Shown here piece by piece: positions 9,316 to 19,249 of a DNA stretch of 64,000 nucleotides. The DNA lies in the NCBI RefSeq assembly GCF_002007205.1, contig NZ_LAZS01000004.1:62001-126000 (forward strand), read 5' to 3'. The stretch is from Ensifer adhaerens. Its GTDB lineage: Bacteria; Pseudomonadota; Alphaproteobacteria; Rhizobiales; Rhizobiaceae. Positions within the stretch are counted from its first letter, which is position 1. Each line of letters begins with the position of its first letter. The notes under the pieces were generated by a model that searched no databases, was not told where the DNA came from, and saw only the letters and a list, made by a program, of their open reading frames with translations. Position numbers and translations under genes: made by a program.

Positions 9316-11676
9316 ATGTTTTCAGTGATTGCATGCATACGCGACGATCATGACTGGCGCCTCATCCTGGGTGCCGCGATCGTCTGCCTGGCAGGCAGCG
9401 TCGCCACGATGCTGCTCCTGTTGCGGGCGCAGCGAAGCGAAGGCGGCCAGCGCGGTCTGTGGATCGCGGCCAGCGGGTTTGCCTGCGGGATCGGCGTCTG
9501 GTCCACCCATTTCATCGCCATGCTGGCCTATGACGGCGGCGTTCCGGTTGCCTATGGCGCGTGGGGCACGGTCCTGTCGGTGGCCGTGGCGATCGCAGCG
9601 TCCTGGATGGCCTTTGCGATCGGTCTTGGCGGGCGCTCGCATCTCTCGATGACCTGCGGTGGCCTGCTGCTCGGCGCCGGCATTGCGGCGATGCACTTTA
9701 CCGGCATGCGGGCAATCGAGATCCAGGGACATATTGCCTACGATCCCCAATCCACCGTCTCCGCCGTACTCGCCGGGACGGTGCTGGCCGGTGCCGCGCT
9801 CTACGCCTTTCAGCTCTTGCGCGGCGTGCGGCGCCTGGTCGTCGCGTCGCTCCTGCTGGTCGTCGGCATCTGCGCGCTGCACTTCATCTCGATGAGCGGC
9901 ATCACGCTGGTGCCCGAGGCCAATGTCGCCGTTGCCGATACCATCCATCCCGCCTGGCTTGCAGGAGGCGTCATTGCCGCTTCGACCACATTGATCGTGC
10001 TCGCCTTCGGCGCGCTCTTCCTCGACCGGCATCTGACAGATCTGCGCGGACTCGCCAATGCATCGCTCGAAGGTATGGCGATCGTCTTCGACGGCGTAAT
10101 CGTGGACGCCAACGAACGCTTCGCGGGCCTGACAGGTCGCAAGCTTTCGGAGCTTTCCGGACGGCACCCGGCAGACATCTTCGTCTTCGGCGAGGAGGGG
10201 TTGGACGCCCACAGACACGGCGACGGTCCGGGCGAAATCGACCTCTTGAACGCAGAAGGGCGCACCATTCCCGTGGAGTTCATGTGCCGGACGATCGAGT
10301 ATCGCGGCCGGGAATGTGACGTGATCTTCGTGCGTGACCTGCGGGCGCGTAAGGAAGCCGAGCGCACGATCGAACATCTCGCCCATCATGACGCGCTGAC
10401 GAACCTGCCGAACCGCGCCTTCTTCGACCGCAGGCTGGGCCAGACGCTGGCGGCGGGTGCTGCGAGAAACGAGGAACTGGCGATCCTCTGCCTCGACCTC
10501 GACCGCTTCAAGGCGGTCAACGATATCTTCGGCCATGGCGAGGGCGACCGCATCCTGATGAAGGTCGCCGATATCCTGCGCGCAGCCGTCGGCGAGCAGG
10601 ATACGATCGCCCGGCTCGGCGGCGACGAGTTCGCGATCATCCAGGTGGGCGGCAGGGAGCCGGAGGCGGCGCGGCAGTTGACGGACCGGATCCTGGCGCT
10701 GTTTGCTGCCGAGATGGACACCAATCGTGATCCGACCGCCGTCGGCGTCAGTATCGGGGCTGCGATCTTTCCGGCAGACGGGCAGACGGCGGATCAGTTG
10801 CGCAACAATGCCGACACGGCGCTCTACCGCGCCAAGCAGAGCGGCAAGGGCATCGCCTGCTTTTTCGACCGGGAGATGGACGAGGCGGTACGCACCCGCC
10901 GCCAGATCGAAAACGACCTGCGCCATGCGGTGCTCCGCCGACAATTCTTCCTCGAATACCAGCCACTGGTCGAAGTCCAGAGCGACCGGATCATCGGCTA
11001 CGAAGCGCTGCTGCGCTGGGAGCATCCGCAGCGCGGGTTGATCGGCCCGGATGTCTTTATCCCGATTGCCGAGGAGAGTGGCTCGATCATCCAGATCGGC
11101 GAATGGGTGCTGGAGCAGGCCTGCACGGAAGCGGCGAAGTGGAACGAGCCCCTGCCGATTTCCGTCAACATTTCGCCGGTCCAGTTCCTTTTGCCCAACC
11201 TCTTCGACCAGGTTGCGAACATCCTGCGCCGCACCGGACTTAATCCCTGGCGGCTCGAACTTGAGATCACCGAGGCGGCGCTGATGCACAATCGCGAGGA
11301 CGTGCTGGCAGTGCTGGTGCGGCTACGGGTCCTTGGTGTGCGGATCGTCATGGACGATTTCGGCACCGGCCATTCGTCGCTGAGCAACCTTCAGACGTTC
11401 CCCTTCGACAAGCTGAAGATCGACTGCAGCTTCACCGCGGCGCTGGAAAAGGATCCTTCGGCGCAGGCGATCGTCCGGGCGATCATCGCGCTTGGCCACA
11501 GCCTTAGGCTCGCGGTCGTGACCGAGGGCGTCGAAACCGAACGGCAAAGACAGATCCTCGCGGAGGAGGGCTGCCTGCAGATTCAGGGCTTTCTCTCCGG
11601 TCGGCCGGGTGCCGCGCCCAGCACCGGCCAGGAAACCGCGCGCCGGGAGAAGGTGCCGGCGCGCGCCGACGGTTGA
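9316..11676 (+). CDS. MHYT-PAS-GGDEF-EAL cyclic-di-GMP signalling protein
   Basis: The 786-residue membrane protein has seven predicted helices holding three MHYT-type motifs (THFIAML near residue 59, MHFTGM near 125, LHFISM near 190). These are proposed copper-linked sensors of oxygen, CO or NO. A PAS-like segment (about 245-345), a GGDEF domain with an intact GGDEF core near 440, and an EAL domain follow. The EAL part keeps EALLRWEHP, DDFGTGHSS, LKID and EGVE, so phosphodiesterase activity is likely. The RxxD inhibitory site before GGDEF is replaced by GEQD. The ATG at 9316 has GGGAGA upstream; a GTG at 9292 is possible. It stands alone between two transcription units. Confidence 0.9.
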   Translation: MFSVIACIRDDHDWRLILGAAIVCLAGSVATMLLLLRAQRSEGGQRGLWIAASGFACGIGVWSTHFIAMLAYDGGVPVAYGAWGTVLSVAVAIAASWMAFAIGLGGRSHLSMTCGGLLLGAGIAAMHFTGMRAIEIQGHIAYDPQSTVSAVLAGTVLAGAALYAFQLLRGVRRLVVASLLLVVGICALHFISMSGITLVPEANVAVADTIHPAWLAGGVIAASTTLIVLAFGALFLDRHLTDLRGLANASLEGMAIVFDGVIVDANERFAGLTGRKLSELSGRHPADIFVFGEEGLDAHRHGDGPGEIDLLNAEGRTIPVEFMCRTIEYRGRECDVIFVRDLRARKEAERTIEHLAHHDALTNLPNRAFFDRRLGQTLAAGAARNEELAILCLDLDRFKAVNDIFGHGEGDRILMKVADILRAAVGEQDTIARLGGDEFAIIQVGGREPEAARQLTDRILALFAAEMDTNRDPTAVGVSIGAAIFPADGQTADQLRNNADTALYRAKQSGKGIACFFDREMDEAVRTRRQIENDLRHAVLRRQFFLEYQPLVEVQSDRIIGYEALLRWEHPQRGLIGPDVFIPIAEESGSIIQIGEWVLEQACTEAAKWNEPLPISVNISPVQFLLPNLFDQVANILRRTGLNPWRLELEITEAALMHNREDVLAVLVRLRVLGVRIVMDDFGTGHSSLSNLQTFPFDKLKIDCSFTAALEKDPSAQAIVRAIIALGHSLRLAVVTEGVETERQRQILAEEGCLQIQGFLSGRPGAAPSTGQETARREKVPARADG

Positions 11677-11707
11677 AACGGCCGCGGCCGGGCAGTGCGG
11701 ATACGAA

Positions 11708-11736
11708 AAAGGCCGGGCATATGGCGCCCGGCCTTT
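11708..11736. terminator. Bidirectional terminator between the GGDEF-EAL gene and idhA
   Basis: An 11-base-pair perfect stem (AAAGGCCGGGC with GCCCGGCCTTT) with a 7-base loop lies between two converging genes. It has A-rich flanks on the left and T-rich on the right, so it can end transcription from both sides. Confidence 0.75.
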
Positions 11737-11763
11737 CTCCTTGATCGGTCGTCGGTCGAAGGC

Positions 11764-12756
11764 TCAGGCGACGCTGATCTGGCGCTTTTCGACGACGGAC
11801 TTTACAGCCGCATCGGCAAGCGCGAGAGCCGCGAGACCATCCTTGCCGGACGGCGTGATTTCCGCACCCTTTTCGATCGCGGCGATGAAGCTCTCGATCT
11901 CGTTGGCATAGGCTTCGGTATAGCGGGTCATGAAGAAATCGTGCAGCGGCGGGCGGGTGTAGCCGTCGCCATTGGCGATCTCGATCGAGACCGGGCGCTG
12001 GTTCTCGGCGGAAGCCACGCCCTTCGAGCCGTGGACTTCGATGCGCTGGTCGTAGCCGTAGGTGGCGCGACGGGAGTTGGAGATGATCGCCTGCTTGCCG
12101 GACGCCGTCTGCAGGATGACCGAAACGCTGTCGTAGTCGCCGGCTTCGCCGATCGCCTTGTCGACGAGAACGGCAGCGGTTGCCGTCACCGAGACCGGCT
12201 CTTCGCCAAGCAGGAAACGGGCCATGTCGAAGTCATGGATGGTCATGTCGCGGAAGATGCCGCCCGAACGCTTGATATAGTCGACCGGCGGGGCGCCCGG
12301 ATCGCGCGAGGTGATCGTCACCATTTCGACATCGCCGATCTTGCCGGCGTCGATCGCCTTCTTCACGGCCATGAAATGCGGGTCGAAGCGGCGGTTGAAG
12401 CCGACCATCAGCTTGGCCTTGGTCTCGCTCACGACCTTGAGGCAGGCCTTCACGCGCTCGGCGTCGAGATCGACGGGCTTCTCGCAGAAGATCGCCTTGC
12501 CGGCGCGGGCGAAGCGTTCGATCAGGTCGGCATGGGTATCGGTCGGCGTGCAGATGACGACGGCGTCGATGTCCTTCGCCGCTTCGATCGCTTCGATGGT
12601 GCGGACCTCGCAGCCATACTGCTTGGCGATGGCATCGGCGGCGGCGGGGAAGGCATCGGCGACGGCAACAAGCACAGCGTCGGGATTGCCGCTGACGGCT
12701 TTCGCATGAACCTTGCCGATGCGGCCGGCGCCCAGAAGACCAAATCTGACTGTCAT
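11764..12756 (-). CDS. idhA: myo-Inositol 2-dehydrogenase
   Basis: This 330-residue Gfo/Idh/MocA protein oxidises myo-inositol to 2-keto-myo-inositol (scyllo-inosose) with NAD. It shows the Rossmann motif GAGRIG (residues 9-14), the CEKP lysine (Lys93), and Asp170 and His174 in the block DMTIHDFDMARF. These match the Lys-Asp-His catalytic set of bacterial inositol dehydrogenases. The length equals that usual for rhizobial IdhA. The ATG at 12756 begins right at the nucleotide-binding domain. Upstream lie two perfect GGAA-N6-TTCC boxes, the motif reported for IolR in S. meliloti. No other iol genes are in the window, as is usual where idhA is unlinked. Confidence 0.88.
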   Translation of the reverse strand: MTVRFGLLGAGRIGKVHAKAVSGNPDAVLVAVADAFPAAADAIAKQYGCEVRTIEAIEAAKDIDAVVICTPTDTHADLIERFARAGKAIFCEKPVDLDAERVKACLKVVSETKAKLMVGFNRRFDPHFMAVKKAIDAGKIGDVEMVTITSRDPGAPPVDYIKRSGGIFRDMTIHDFDMARFLLGEEPVSVTATAAVLVDKAIGEAGDYDSVSVILQTASGKQAIISNSRRATYGYDQRIEVHGSKGVASAENQRPVSIEIANGDGYTRPPLHDFFMTRYTEAYANEIESFIAAIEKGAEITPSGKDGLAALALADAAVKSVVEKRQISVA

Positions 12757-12828
12757 CTCTGTTTCTCTCGAATTCCGGTTCGCGACCGGGAAGGGGCGTG
12801 ATGATAAGCGCTCATCGCGCAAAGGCGC

Positions 12829-12848
12829 CGCGGAACGCTGCTTCCGCG
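12829..12848. promoter_or_regulatory. Candidate IolR box 1 upstream of idhA
   Basis: CGCGGAA and TTCCGCG form a perfect 7-base inverted repeat around six bases, containing GGAA-N6-TTCC at 12832-12845. It lies about 75 bases upstream of the idhA start. The consensus is that described for the RpiR-type repressor IolR in Sinorhizobium; binding here is inferred. Confidence 0.65.
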
Positions 12849-12975
12849 AATGGTTTGGAGAATTGCCACGAAAGACCGCGCGTTGGAACGCTGCGCTCAG
12901 CACCTCTCCCATGATACCTCCGTTTCTACTCGGCCGCTTCTTATTTGGAATGAAGTCGCCGATGTAGATTATTTC

Positions 12976-12989
12976 GGAATTTTTATTCC
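12976..12989. promoter_or_regulatory. Candidate IolR box 2 upstream of idhA
   Basis: GGAATTTTTATTCC is a second perfect GGAA-N6-TTCC box, 144 bases from the first, in a locally AT-rich stretch. The 336-base gap between idhA and the small membrane protein holds no convincing gene. It appears to be a divergent promoter region. Confidence 0.6.
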
Positions 12990-13092
12990 ATTTTCATTGC
13001 GTCCGTCAAGGGGAGTCGGAGGCCATGGCCTTGCCGTCCGCGACGAATTTCCCCTAAATGGGACGCACGCGACAAGGCCACCAGAGGACAGA

Positions 13093-13344
13093 ATGCTCAA
13101 ATTCATCGATCCGGACCATCCCTTCTACCGCCCACTGTGGATCCGTCTGCTGATCGTGGGCTTCTGCGGCGTCTGGACAGTGGTCGAATTCCTGGGCGAG
13201 CAAACGATGTGGGGGATGATTTTCCTCGCGGTCACCGCCTATGCCTCGGCGGCTCTCTTGGTTTTCTACAAGCCGAGCGAGAAGGGCGTCGAGAAAGCTG
13301 GGGACGAGGGGCAAGGCAAGGGCGACGGGAGCGACGCTGGCTGA
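13093..13344 (+). CDS. Small two-helix membrane protein (DUF3329-like)
   Basis: This 83-residue protein has the pattern DPDHPFYRPLWIRLL at the N-terminus, two hydrophobic helices (about residues 17-33 and 38-58) and a charged glycine-rich tail. That pattern is common in small rhizobial proteins assigned to DUF3329, a segment also found at the N-terminus of some PhoR kinases. The ATG is preceded by AGAGGA. Function is unknown. It converges on the HPD-motif protein with only three bases between the stops. Confidence 0.7.
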   Translation: MLKFIDPDHPFYRPLWIRLLIVGFCGVWTVVEFLGEQTMWGMIFLAVTAYASAALLVFYKPSEKGVEKAGDEGQGKGDGSDAG

Positions 13345-13347
13345 GGT

Positions 13348-13800
13348 TCACGGCGCCGGGGTGATGGCGCGCATCTGCTTTGCGGCTTCGTCAATCAGCA
13401 TGTTGGCGAGTTTCATGCGCACGGTGGCGTTGGCGCGAAACGCGGCCGGCAGACGGTCCGGATGGTTCAGGGCCGCGAAGGCCCGGCGCTTTGCCGCAAG
13501 CGTCATTTGTGTTTCGCTGTCGACAAGGGCCAGTTCCTCGGCCACGTCGGCGAGGCTCGTACGGTTGAGATAGTCGGGCATGACCGGCGGCGGAGGTGGC
13601 TCCACGAAGGCTGCATCGAGATAGGCGCGCTCGACCGTGCCGAAAGAAGCCAGGCCGATGCTTTCGGCGGCAAAGGCGCTGTCGAACGCCGGGGGATAGG
13701 GCGCGGCGACGGGCATCGCTTTGGCAGGTGCCGGTTCTTCGATTTCGTCTTCCGATTTCAGCCGCTCAAGCACCGACTGAAAGACTGACATTCCAAACAT
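13348..13800 (-). CDS. Uncharacterised protein with a J-domain-like HPD segment
   Basis: The 150-residue protein has a low-complexity, proline/alanine-rich first half and a C-terminal helical half containing AAKRRAFAALNHPDRLP (HPD at residues 113-115). HPD between two helices is the hallmark of DnaJ J-domains, here apparently short and at the C-terminus. It might recruit DnaK to a specific client. The first half shows no known domain. Two methionines (residues 1 and 4) could start it. No partner gene is adjacent. Confidence 0.6.
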   Translation of the reverse strand: MFGMSVFQSVLERLKSEDEIEEPAPAKAMPVAAPYPPAFDSAFAAESIGLASFGTVERAYLDAAFVEPPPPPVMPDYLNRTSLADVAEELALVDSETQMTLAAKRRAFAALNHPDRLPAAFRANATVRMKLANMLIDEAAKQMRAITPAP

Positions 13801-13842
13801 GATGCCTCCAACGGAGGCGCACCATGGCAGACGGAGATTATC

Positions 13843-13916
13843 CCGGGCTGATCAGAATGATCGTGCCGGGCTGATCAGATTGATCATGCCGGGCAGATCG
13901 TGCCGCGCTGATCACG
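13843..13916. repeat. Degenerate tandem repeat at the 3' end of gbpR
   Basis: Two 23-base copies beginning CCGGGCTGATCAGA (13843 and 13866) differ by two bases. Two shortened 14-base copies follow (13889 and 13903). The last copy covers the gbpR stop codon. Each full copy contains TGATCA. It is not an obvious terminator. Confidence 0.7.
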
Positions 13917-14892
13917 CGCGCCCCTGTTTCAGGATCAGGTCGTAGAGCAGCTTGGCGCTCGGCGGCAGCGCGCGGCCTTCGGCAGTGATCAGCCCATAGG
14001 GCTTGATGCGGATTGGAATCTCGGTCTTCAGGATGCGGATTTCGCCCGCCGGCGTACCGTTGCCGGCAATCAGGTTGGCGACGTCGAGCGCGACCGGCGC
14101 GATCGCATTGGTGTTGCGCACGATCGATAGCGTCAGGATGATCGAAGAGGTGTTGATCACGGTTGCCGGCAGTCTCACGCCGGCCGCCACGAAACTGTCC
14201 TCGACCGCGCGCCGCAGAAGCGTGCCCGGCGGCTGGAACACCCAGTCGTAGGACGGCAAGTCCTCGGCCACGACCAAGGGTTTGTCGAGCAGGGGATGGC
14301 CGTCGCGCACGATCAGGCAGACCTCCTCATAGCCGATCTCCACCATGTTGAAGAGCCGCGGCGGCTGGTCGTCGGGGATGCGCCCGATGATGAAGTCGTG
14401 CCTTGCTGCGAGCAATTCCCTTGCCAGCACGTTGCTGTTTTCGATCTGGACGTTGATCTCGATGCCGGGATAGGCGGTCATCACCTGGCGGATGGCGGGC
14501 ACTGCGAGATTGAGTGCCGGGCCGGTGACCGAGCCGAGCGAGACCGAACCGCCGCTGCCGGTCTTCAACTCGTTGATCTCGCGGGATGCCTCGCGAAGCT
14601 CGAGGAAAATGGTACGGGCTCGTCGCGCCAGCGCCTCGCCGTAGGGCGTCAGCTCGACGCCGCGGGCGATACGCTCGCAGACCGGTGCCTTCAGCATCGT
14701 CTCGATTTCCGACAGCATGCGCGAAGCAGCCGGCTGCGAAATGCCGAGGGCCTCGGCGGCGGCGCTGATGCGGCGGTGATCGTCGATCGCGAGAATCAGC
14801 TTGAGGTGACTGATCTTCAGGCCGGAGCGGAACAGGGCTGAATCGAAAAGCCCTCCGGCCGTACCGGCGGTGCTTGGCTTCTGGTCGCGCAT
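13912..14892 (-). CDS. gbpR: LysR-family regulator GbpR
   Basis: The 326-residue protein has an N-terminal winged helix-turn-helix (ISAAAEALGISQPAASRMLSEIE, about residues 45-68) and a LysR effector-binding domain. It is divergent from chvE exactly as gbpR (galactose-binding-protein regulator) is in Agrobacterium, where it activates chvE in response to arabinose, galactose, fucose or xylose. The ATG at 14892 was chosen; a TTG at 14925 extends the frame by 11 residues without a better ribosome-binding site. The 278-base gap to chvE is AT-rich and contains a LysR-like palindrome. The stop codon lies inside a small tandem repeat. Confidence 0.85.
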   Translation of the reverse strand: MRDQKPSTAGTAGGLFDSALFRSGLKISHLKLILAIDDHRRISAAAEALGISQPAASRMLSEIETMLKAPVCERIARGVELTPYGEALARRARTIFLELREASREINELKTGSGGSVSLGSVTGPALNLAVPAIRQVMTAYPGIEINVQIENSNVLARELLAARHDFIIGRIPDDQPPRLFNMVEIGYEEVCLIVRDGHPLLDKPLVVAEDLPSYDWVFQPPGTLLRRAVEDSFVAAGVRLPATVINTSSIILTLSIVRNTNAIAPVALDVANLIAGNGTPAGEIRILKTEIPIRIKPYGLITAEGRALPPSAKLLYDLILKQGRA

Positions 14893-14948
14893 TATCCAAC
14901 CCCATTGGTTTTCAAGGATTTTCAAAAATCACACTGTTTGCACGTGCT

Positions 14949-14964
14949 ATATCATTTTTGATAT
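14949..14964. promoter_or_regulatory. Candidate GbpR-binding palindrome
   Basis: ATATCA-TTTT-TGATAT is a perfect 6-base inverted repeat in the AT-rich part of the gbpR-chvE gap. It lies 57 bases from the gbpR start and 207 bases from the chvE start. LysR-type sites usually have such an interrupted dyad. Nothing else in the gap is equally symmetrical. Confidence 0.45.
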
Positions 14965-15170
14965 GCATTCAAAGCCATATTGTATTTGACAGTTATATGT
15001 TTTGATTCCAGTTTTTGCTCATGTGCCAGCGCATGTAGGAGCATGCGAGGCGGGGAGGCCTCTCCTTCACCTTGATCCGTGGCCGGAGACGACAATCTCG
15101 GTCGGCGGATTGCTGCGCATAGACGGAAAGGCTCTCGCCTGCCGGCTTCAACTTTTTTGGGAGAGAACTG

Positions 15171-16238
15171 ATGAAATTGATGACTTCGCTTCTCGCAGCC
15201 GCCGCGATTTCGATCGCGTCCTTTGCTGCACCGGTATTTGCGCAGGACAAGGGCACGGTCGGCATTTCCATGCCGACGAAGACATCGACCCGCTGGATTT
15301 CCGACGGCGAGACCATGGAGAAGCTGTTCAAGGAAGCCGGCTACACGCCGGACCTGCAGTTTGCTGACGACGACATCCCGAACCAGCTCGCCCAGATCGA
15401 GAACATGGTGACCAAGGGTGCCAAGGTTCTCGTCATCGGCGCCATCGACGGCACGACGCTCTCCGACATCCTGCAGAAGGCCCACGACGCCGGCGTCAAG
15501 GTCATCGCCTATGACCGCCTGATCCGCGACTCTGGCAATGTCGACTACTACGCCACCTTCGACAACTTCCAGGTCGGCGTGCAGCAGGCAACCTCGCTGG
15601 TCCAGGGCCTCAAGCTCGACGGCGCAACCGAACCCAAGAACATCGAACTGTTCGGCGGTTCGCCTGACGACAACAACGCCTTCTTCTTCTACGACGGCGC
15701 AATGTCGGTCCTGCAGCCGCTGATCGACAGCGGCAAGATCGTCGTCAAGTCCGGCCAGAAGGGCATGGACCAGGTCGGTACGCTGCGTTGGGACGGTGCT
15801 GTTGCCCAGGCCCGCATGGAAAACCTGCTGTCGTCGAACTACACCGACGCCAAGGTCGATGGCGTGCTGTCGCCCTATGACGGTCTTTCGATCGGCATCA
15901 TCTCCGCGCTGAAGGGCGTCGGCTACGGCTCGGGTGACATGGCAATGCCGGTCGTCACCGGTCAGGACGCAGAGCTGCCGTCGGTCAAGTCGATCCTCGC
16001 CGGCGAACAGTACTCGTCGATCTTCAAGGACACGCGCGAACTCGCCAAGGTAACGGTCGGCATGGTCAACGCGATCATGGAAGGCAAGGAGCCGGAGGTG
16101 AACGACACCAAGACCTATGAAAATGGCGTCAAGGTTGTTCCGTCCTACCTGCTGAAGCCGGTTGCCGTCGACAAGTCCAACGTCAAGGACGTGCTCGTCA
16201 GCTCGGGCTACTACACCGAAGATCAGATCAACAACTGA
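15171..16238 (+). CDS. chvE: Multiple-sugar periplasmic binding protein ChvE
   Basis: The 355-residue precursor has a signal peptide (cut after VFA near residue 24) and a type I sugar-binding fold. Stretches such as [39 protein letters not shown] and [17 protein letters not shown] closely match Agrobacterium ChvE from memory. ChvE binds arabinose, xylose, glucose, galactose and related sugars. It feeds them to GguAB and, in Agrobacterium, also signals to VirA. No vir genes are in this window, so uptake is the evident role. A GGGAGAG ribosome-binding site precedes the ATG. It is divergent from gbpR, and a hairpin with a T-run separates it from gguA. Confidence 0.95.
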   Translation: MKLMTSLLAAAAISIASFAAPVFAQDKGTVGISMPTKTSTRWISDGETMEKLFKEAGYTPDLQFADDDIPNQLAQIENMVTKGAKVLVIGAIDGTTLSDILQKAHDAGVKVIAYDRLIRDSGNVDYYATFDNFQVGVQQATSLVQGLKLDGATEPKNIELFGGSPDDNNAFFFYDGAMSVLQPLIDSGKIVVKSGQKGMDQVGTLRWDGAVAQARMENLLSSNYTDAKVDGVLSPYDGLSIGIISALKGVGYGSGDMAMPVVTGQDAELPSVKSILAGEQYSSIFKDTRELAKVTVGMVNAIMEGKEPEVNDTKTYENGVKVVPSYLLKPVAVDKSNVKDVLVSSGYYTEDQINN

Positions 16239-16252
16239 GCTTTTTGAACGGG

Positions 16253-16282
16253 AAGGGGCCTGTGCAACCGCGCGGGCCCTTT
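16253..16282 (+). terminator. Partial terminator/attenuator between chvE and gguA
   Basis: An AAGGGGCC arm pairs with GGCCCTTT (one G-U pair) around a 14-base loop and runs into TTTT. It lies 14 bases past the chvE stop and 55 bases before gguA. It probably lets some polymerase through, giving more ChvE than membrane transporter. Confidence 0.6.
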
Positions 16283-16337
16283 TATCCAGATGACGGAGCC
16301 GGTACTCTCTTGCAGACTGCCGCTGGAATGACTGAAC

Positions 16338-17872
<1,535 letters not shown>

Positions 17873-17873
<1 letters not shown>

Positions 17874-19081
17874 TGGTCGCCGACACGAGCACCCAAAACA
17901 ACAAGCCCTCGATCGGGGATTATCTCAAGAACAACATCCGCGAATACGGCCTGCTCGTCGCGCTCGTGGTGATCATGTTGTTCTTCCAGTTCGTCACCAA
18001 CGGCGTTCTGTTCAGACCGGTCAACATCACCAACCTGGTGCTGCAGAATTCCTTCATCGTGATCATGGCGCTCGGCATGCTCCTGATCATCGTCGCCGGC
18101 CATATCGACCTTTCGGTCGGCTCGATCGTCGCCTTCATCGGTGCGATCTCGGCGATCATGCTGGTCAAATGGGGGCTGCCGGCCATTATCGTCATCCCCG
18201 CCTGTCTGATCGTCGGCGGCATCATGGGGGCAGCCCAAGGCTACTGGGTCGCCTACCAGAAGATCCCGTCCTTCATCGTGACGCTGGCCGGCATGCTGGT
18301 CTTCCGCGGGCTCACCTATGTGGTGCTCGGCGGCCGTCCGATCGGCCCGTTCCCGAAGGAGTTCCAGCTGCTGTCGACGGGCTTCGTTCCGGACTTCCTC
18401 TATTTCCTCAACCCGGCGCCCGAGACCATCCAGAACATGGTGGCGCTCGTCGCGGTCATCGCGCTCGTCGGCTACGCGATCTATGCGGGGATTCGCGACC
18501 GCAAGATCAACGAGCAGCACGGCACCGAGAACGAGCCCTTCGTGTTCTTCGCGGTGCAGATGGCGGTCATTGCCGCCGTGGCGCTGTTCATCGGCTTCCA
18601 GCTTGCGACCTATCGCGGCCTTCCGAACGTGCTGATTGCCATGGCCGTGCTGATCGCGCTCTACACCTTCGTCACCACCCGCTCGACGATCGGCCGTCGC
18701 ATCTATGCGATGGGCGGCAACGTCAAGGCGACCAAGCTTTCGGGCATCAACACCGAACGGCTGACCTTCTACACCTTCGTCAACATGGGCGTTCTTGCCG
18801 CCCTTGCCGGCATGATCATCACCGCCCGCCTCAATTCGGCAACGCCGAAGGCCGGCGTCGGGTTCGAGCTCGATGTGATCGCGGCCTGCTTCATCGGCGG
18901 CGCCTCGGCGTCCGGCGGCGTCGGTAAGATCATCGGAGCTGTCATCGGCGCCTTCATCATGGGCGTCATGAACAACGGCATGTCGATCATGGGCATCGGC
19001 ATCGATTACCAGCAGCTGATCAAGGGCCTCGTGTTGCTCGCTGCCGTGTTCTTCGATGTCTACAACAAGAACAAGGGTTGA
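17873..19081 (+). CDS. gguB: Sugar ABC transporter permease GguB
   Basis: The 402-residue inner-membrane protein has about ten hydrophobic segments, the permease motif HIDLSVGSIVAF, the block FIVTLAGMLVFRGLTY, and a C-terminal GGASASGGVGKIIGAVIGAF. A charged insert near residues 205-225 (YAGIRDRKINEQHGTENE) separates the two halves. Its ATG overlaps the gguA stop codon by one base, so translation is coupled. It forms the channel for ChvE-bound sugars. Confidence 0.93.
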
Positions 19082-19167
19082 GCGGAAAGCCATAAGACCC
19101 GGAGCGAACCAGTAACATTCACCGGCAGCCACGGTTGCCAGGATCGGCGGATTGACCCGCCGGAATT

Positions 19168-19185
19168 GGGTGGCGAAAGCCACCC
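19168..19185 (+). other. GNRA-type hairpin in the gguB-gguC gap
   Basis: GGGTGGC-GAAA-GCCACCC is a perfect 7-pair stem with a GAAA tetraloop. It lies in the 168-base gap between gguB and gguC, next to other short inverted repeats (GGCGG with CCGCC just before it). The gap has no coding frame of note. A leader or processing structure for the downstream catabolic genes is likely. Confidence 0.5.
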
Positions 19186-19249
19186 ACGGGGACGCTTTTG
19201 CCTTGAAGAGGCGAACACAGCGACCCAAGACGATAGGAAGGATAGCATC

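Noticed and set aside
13843-13916. CRISPR-like repeat array
   Set aside because: The units are adjacent and shrinking, with no spacers and no cas genes. It is a small tandem repeat.
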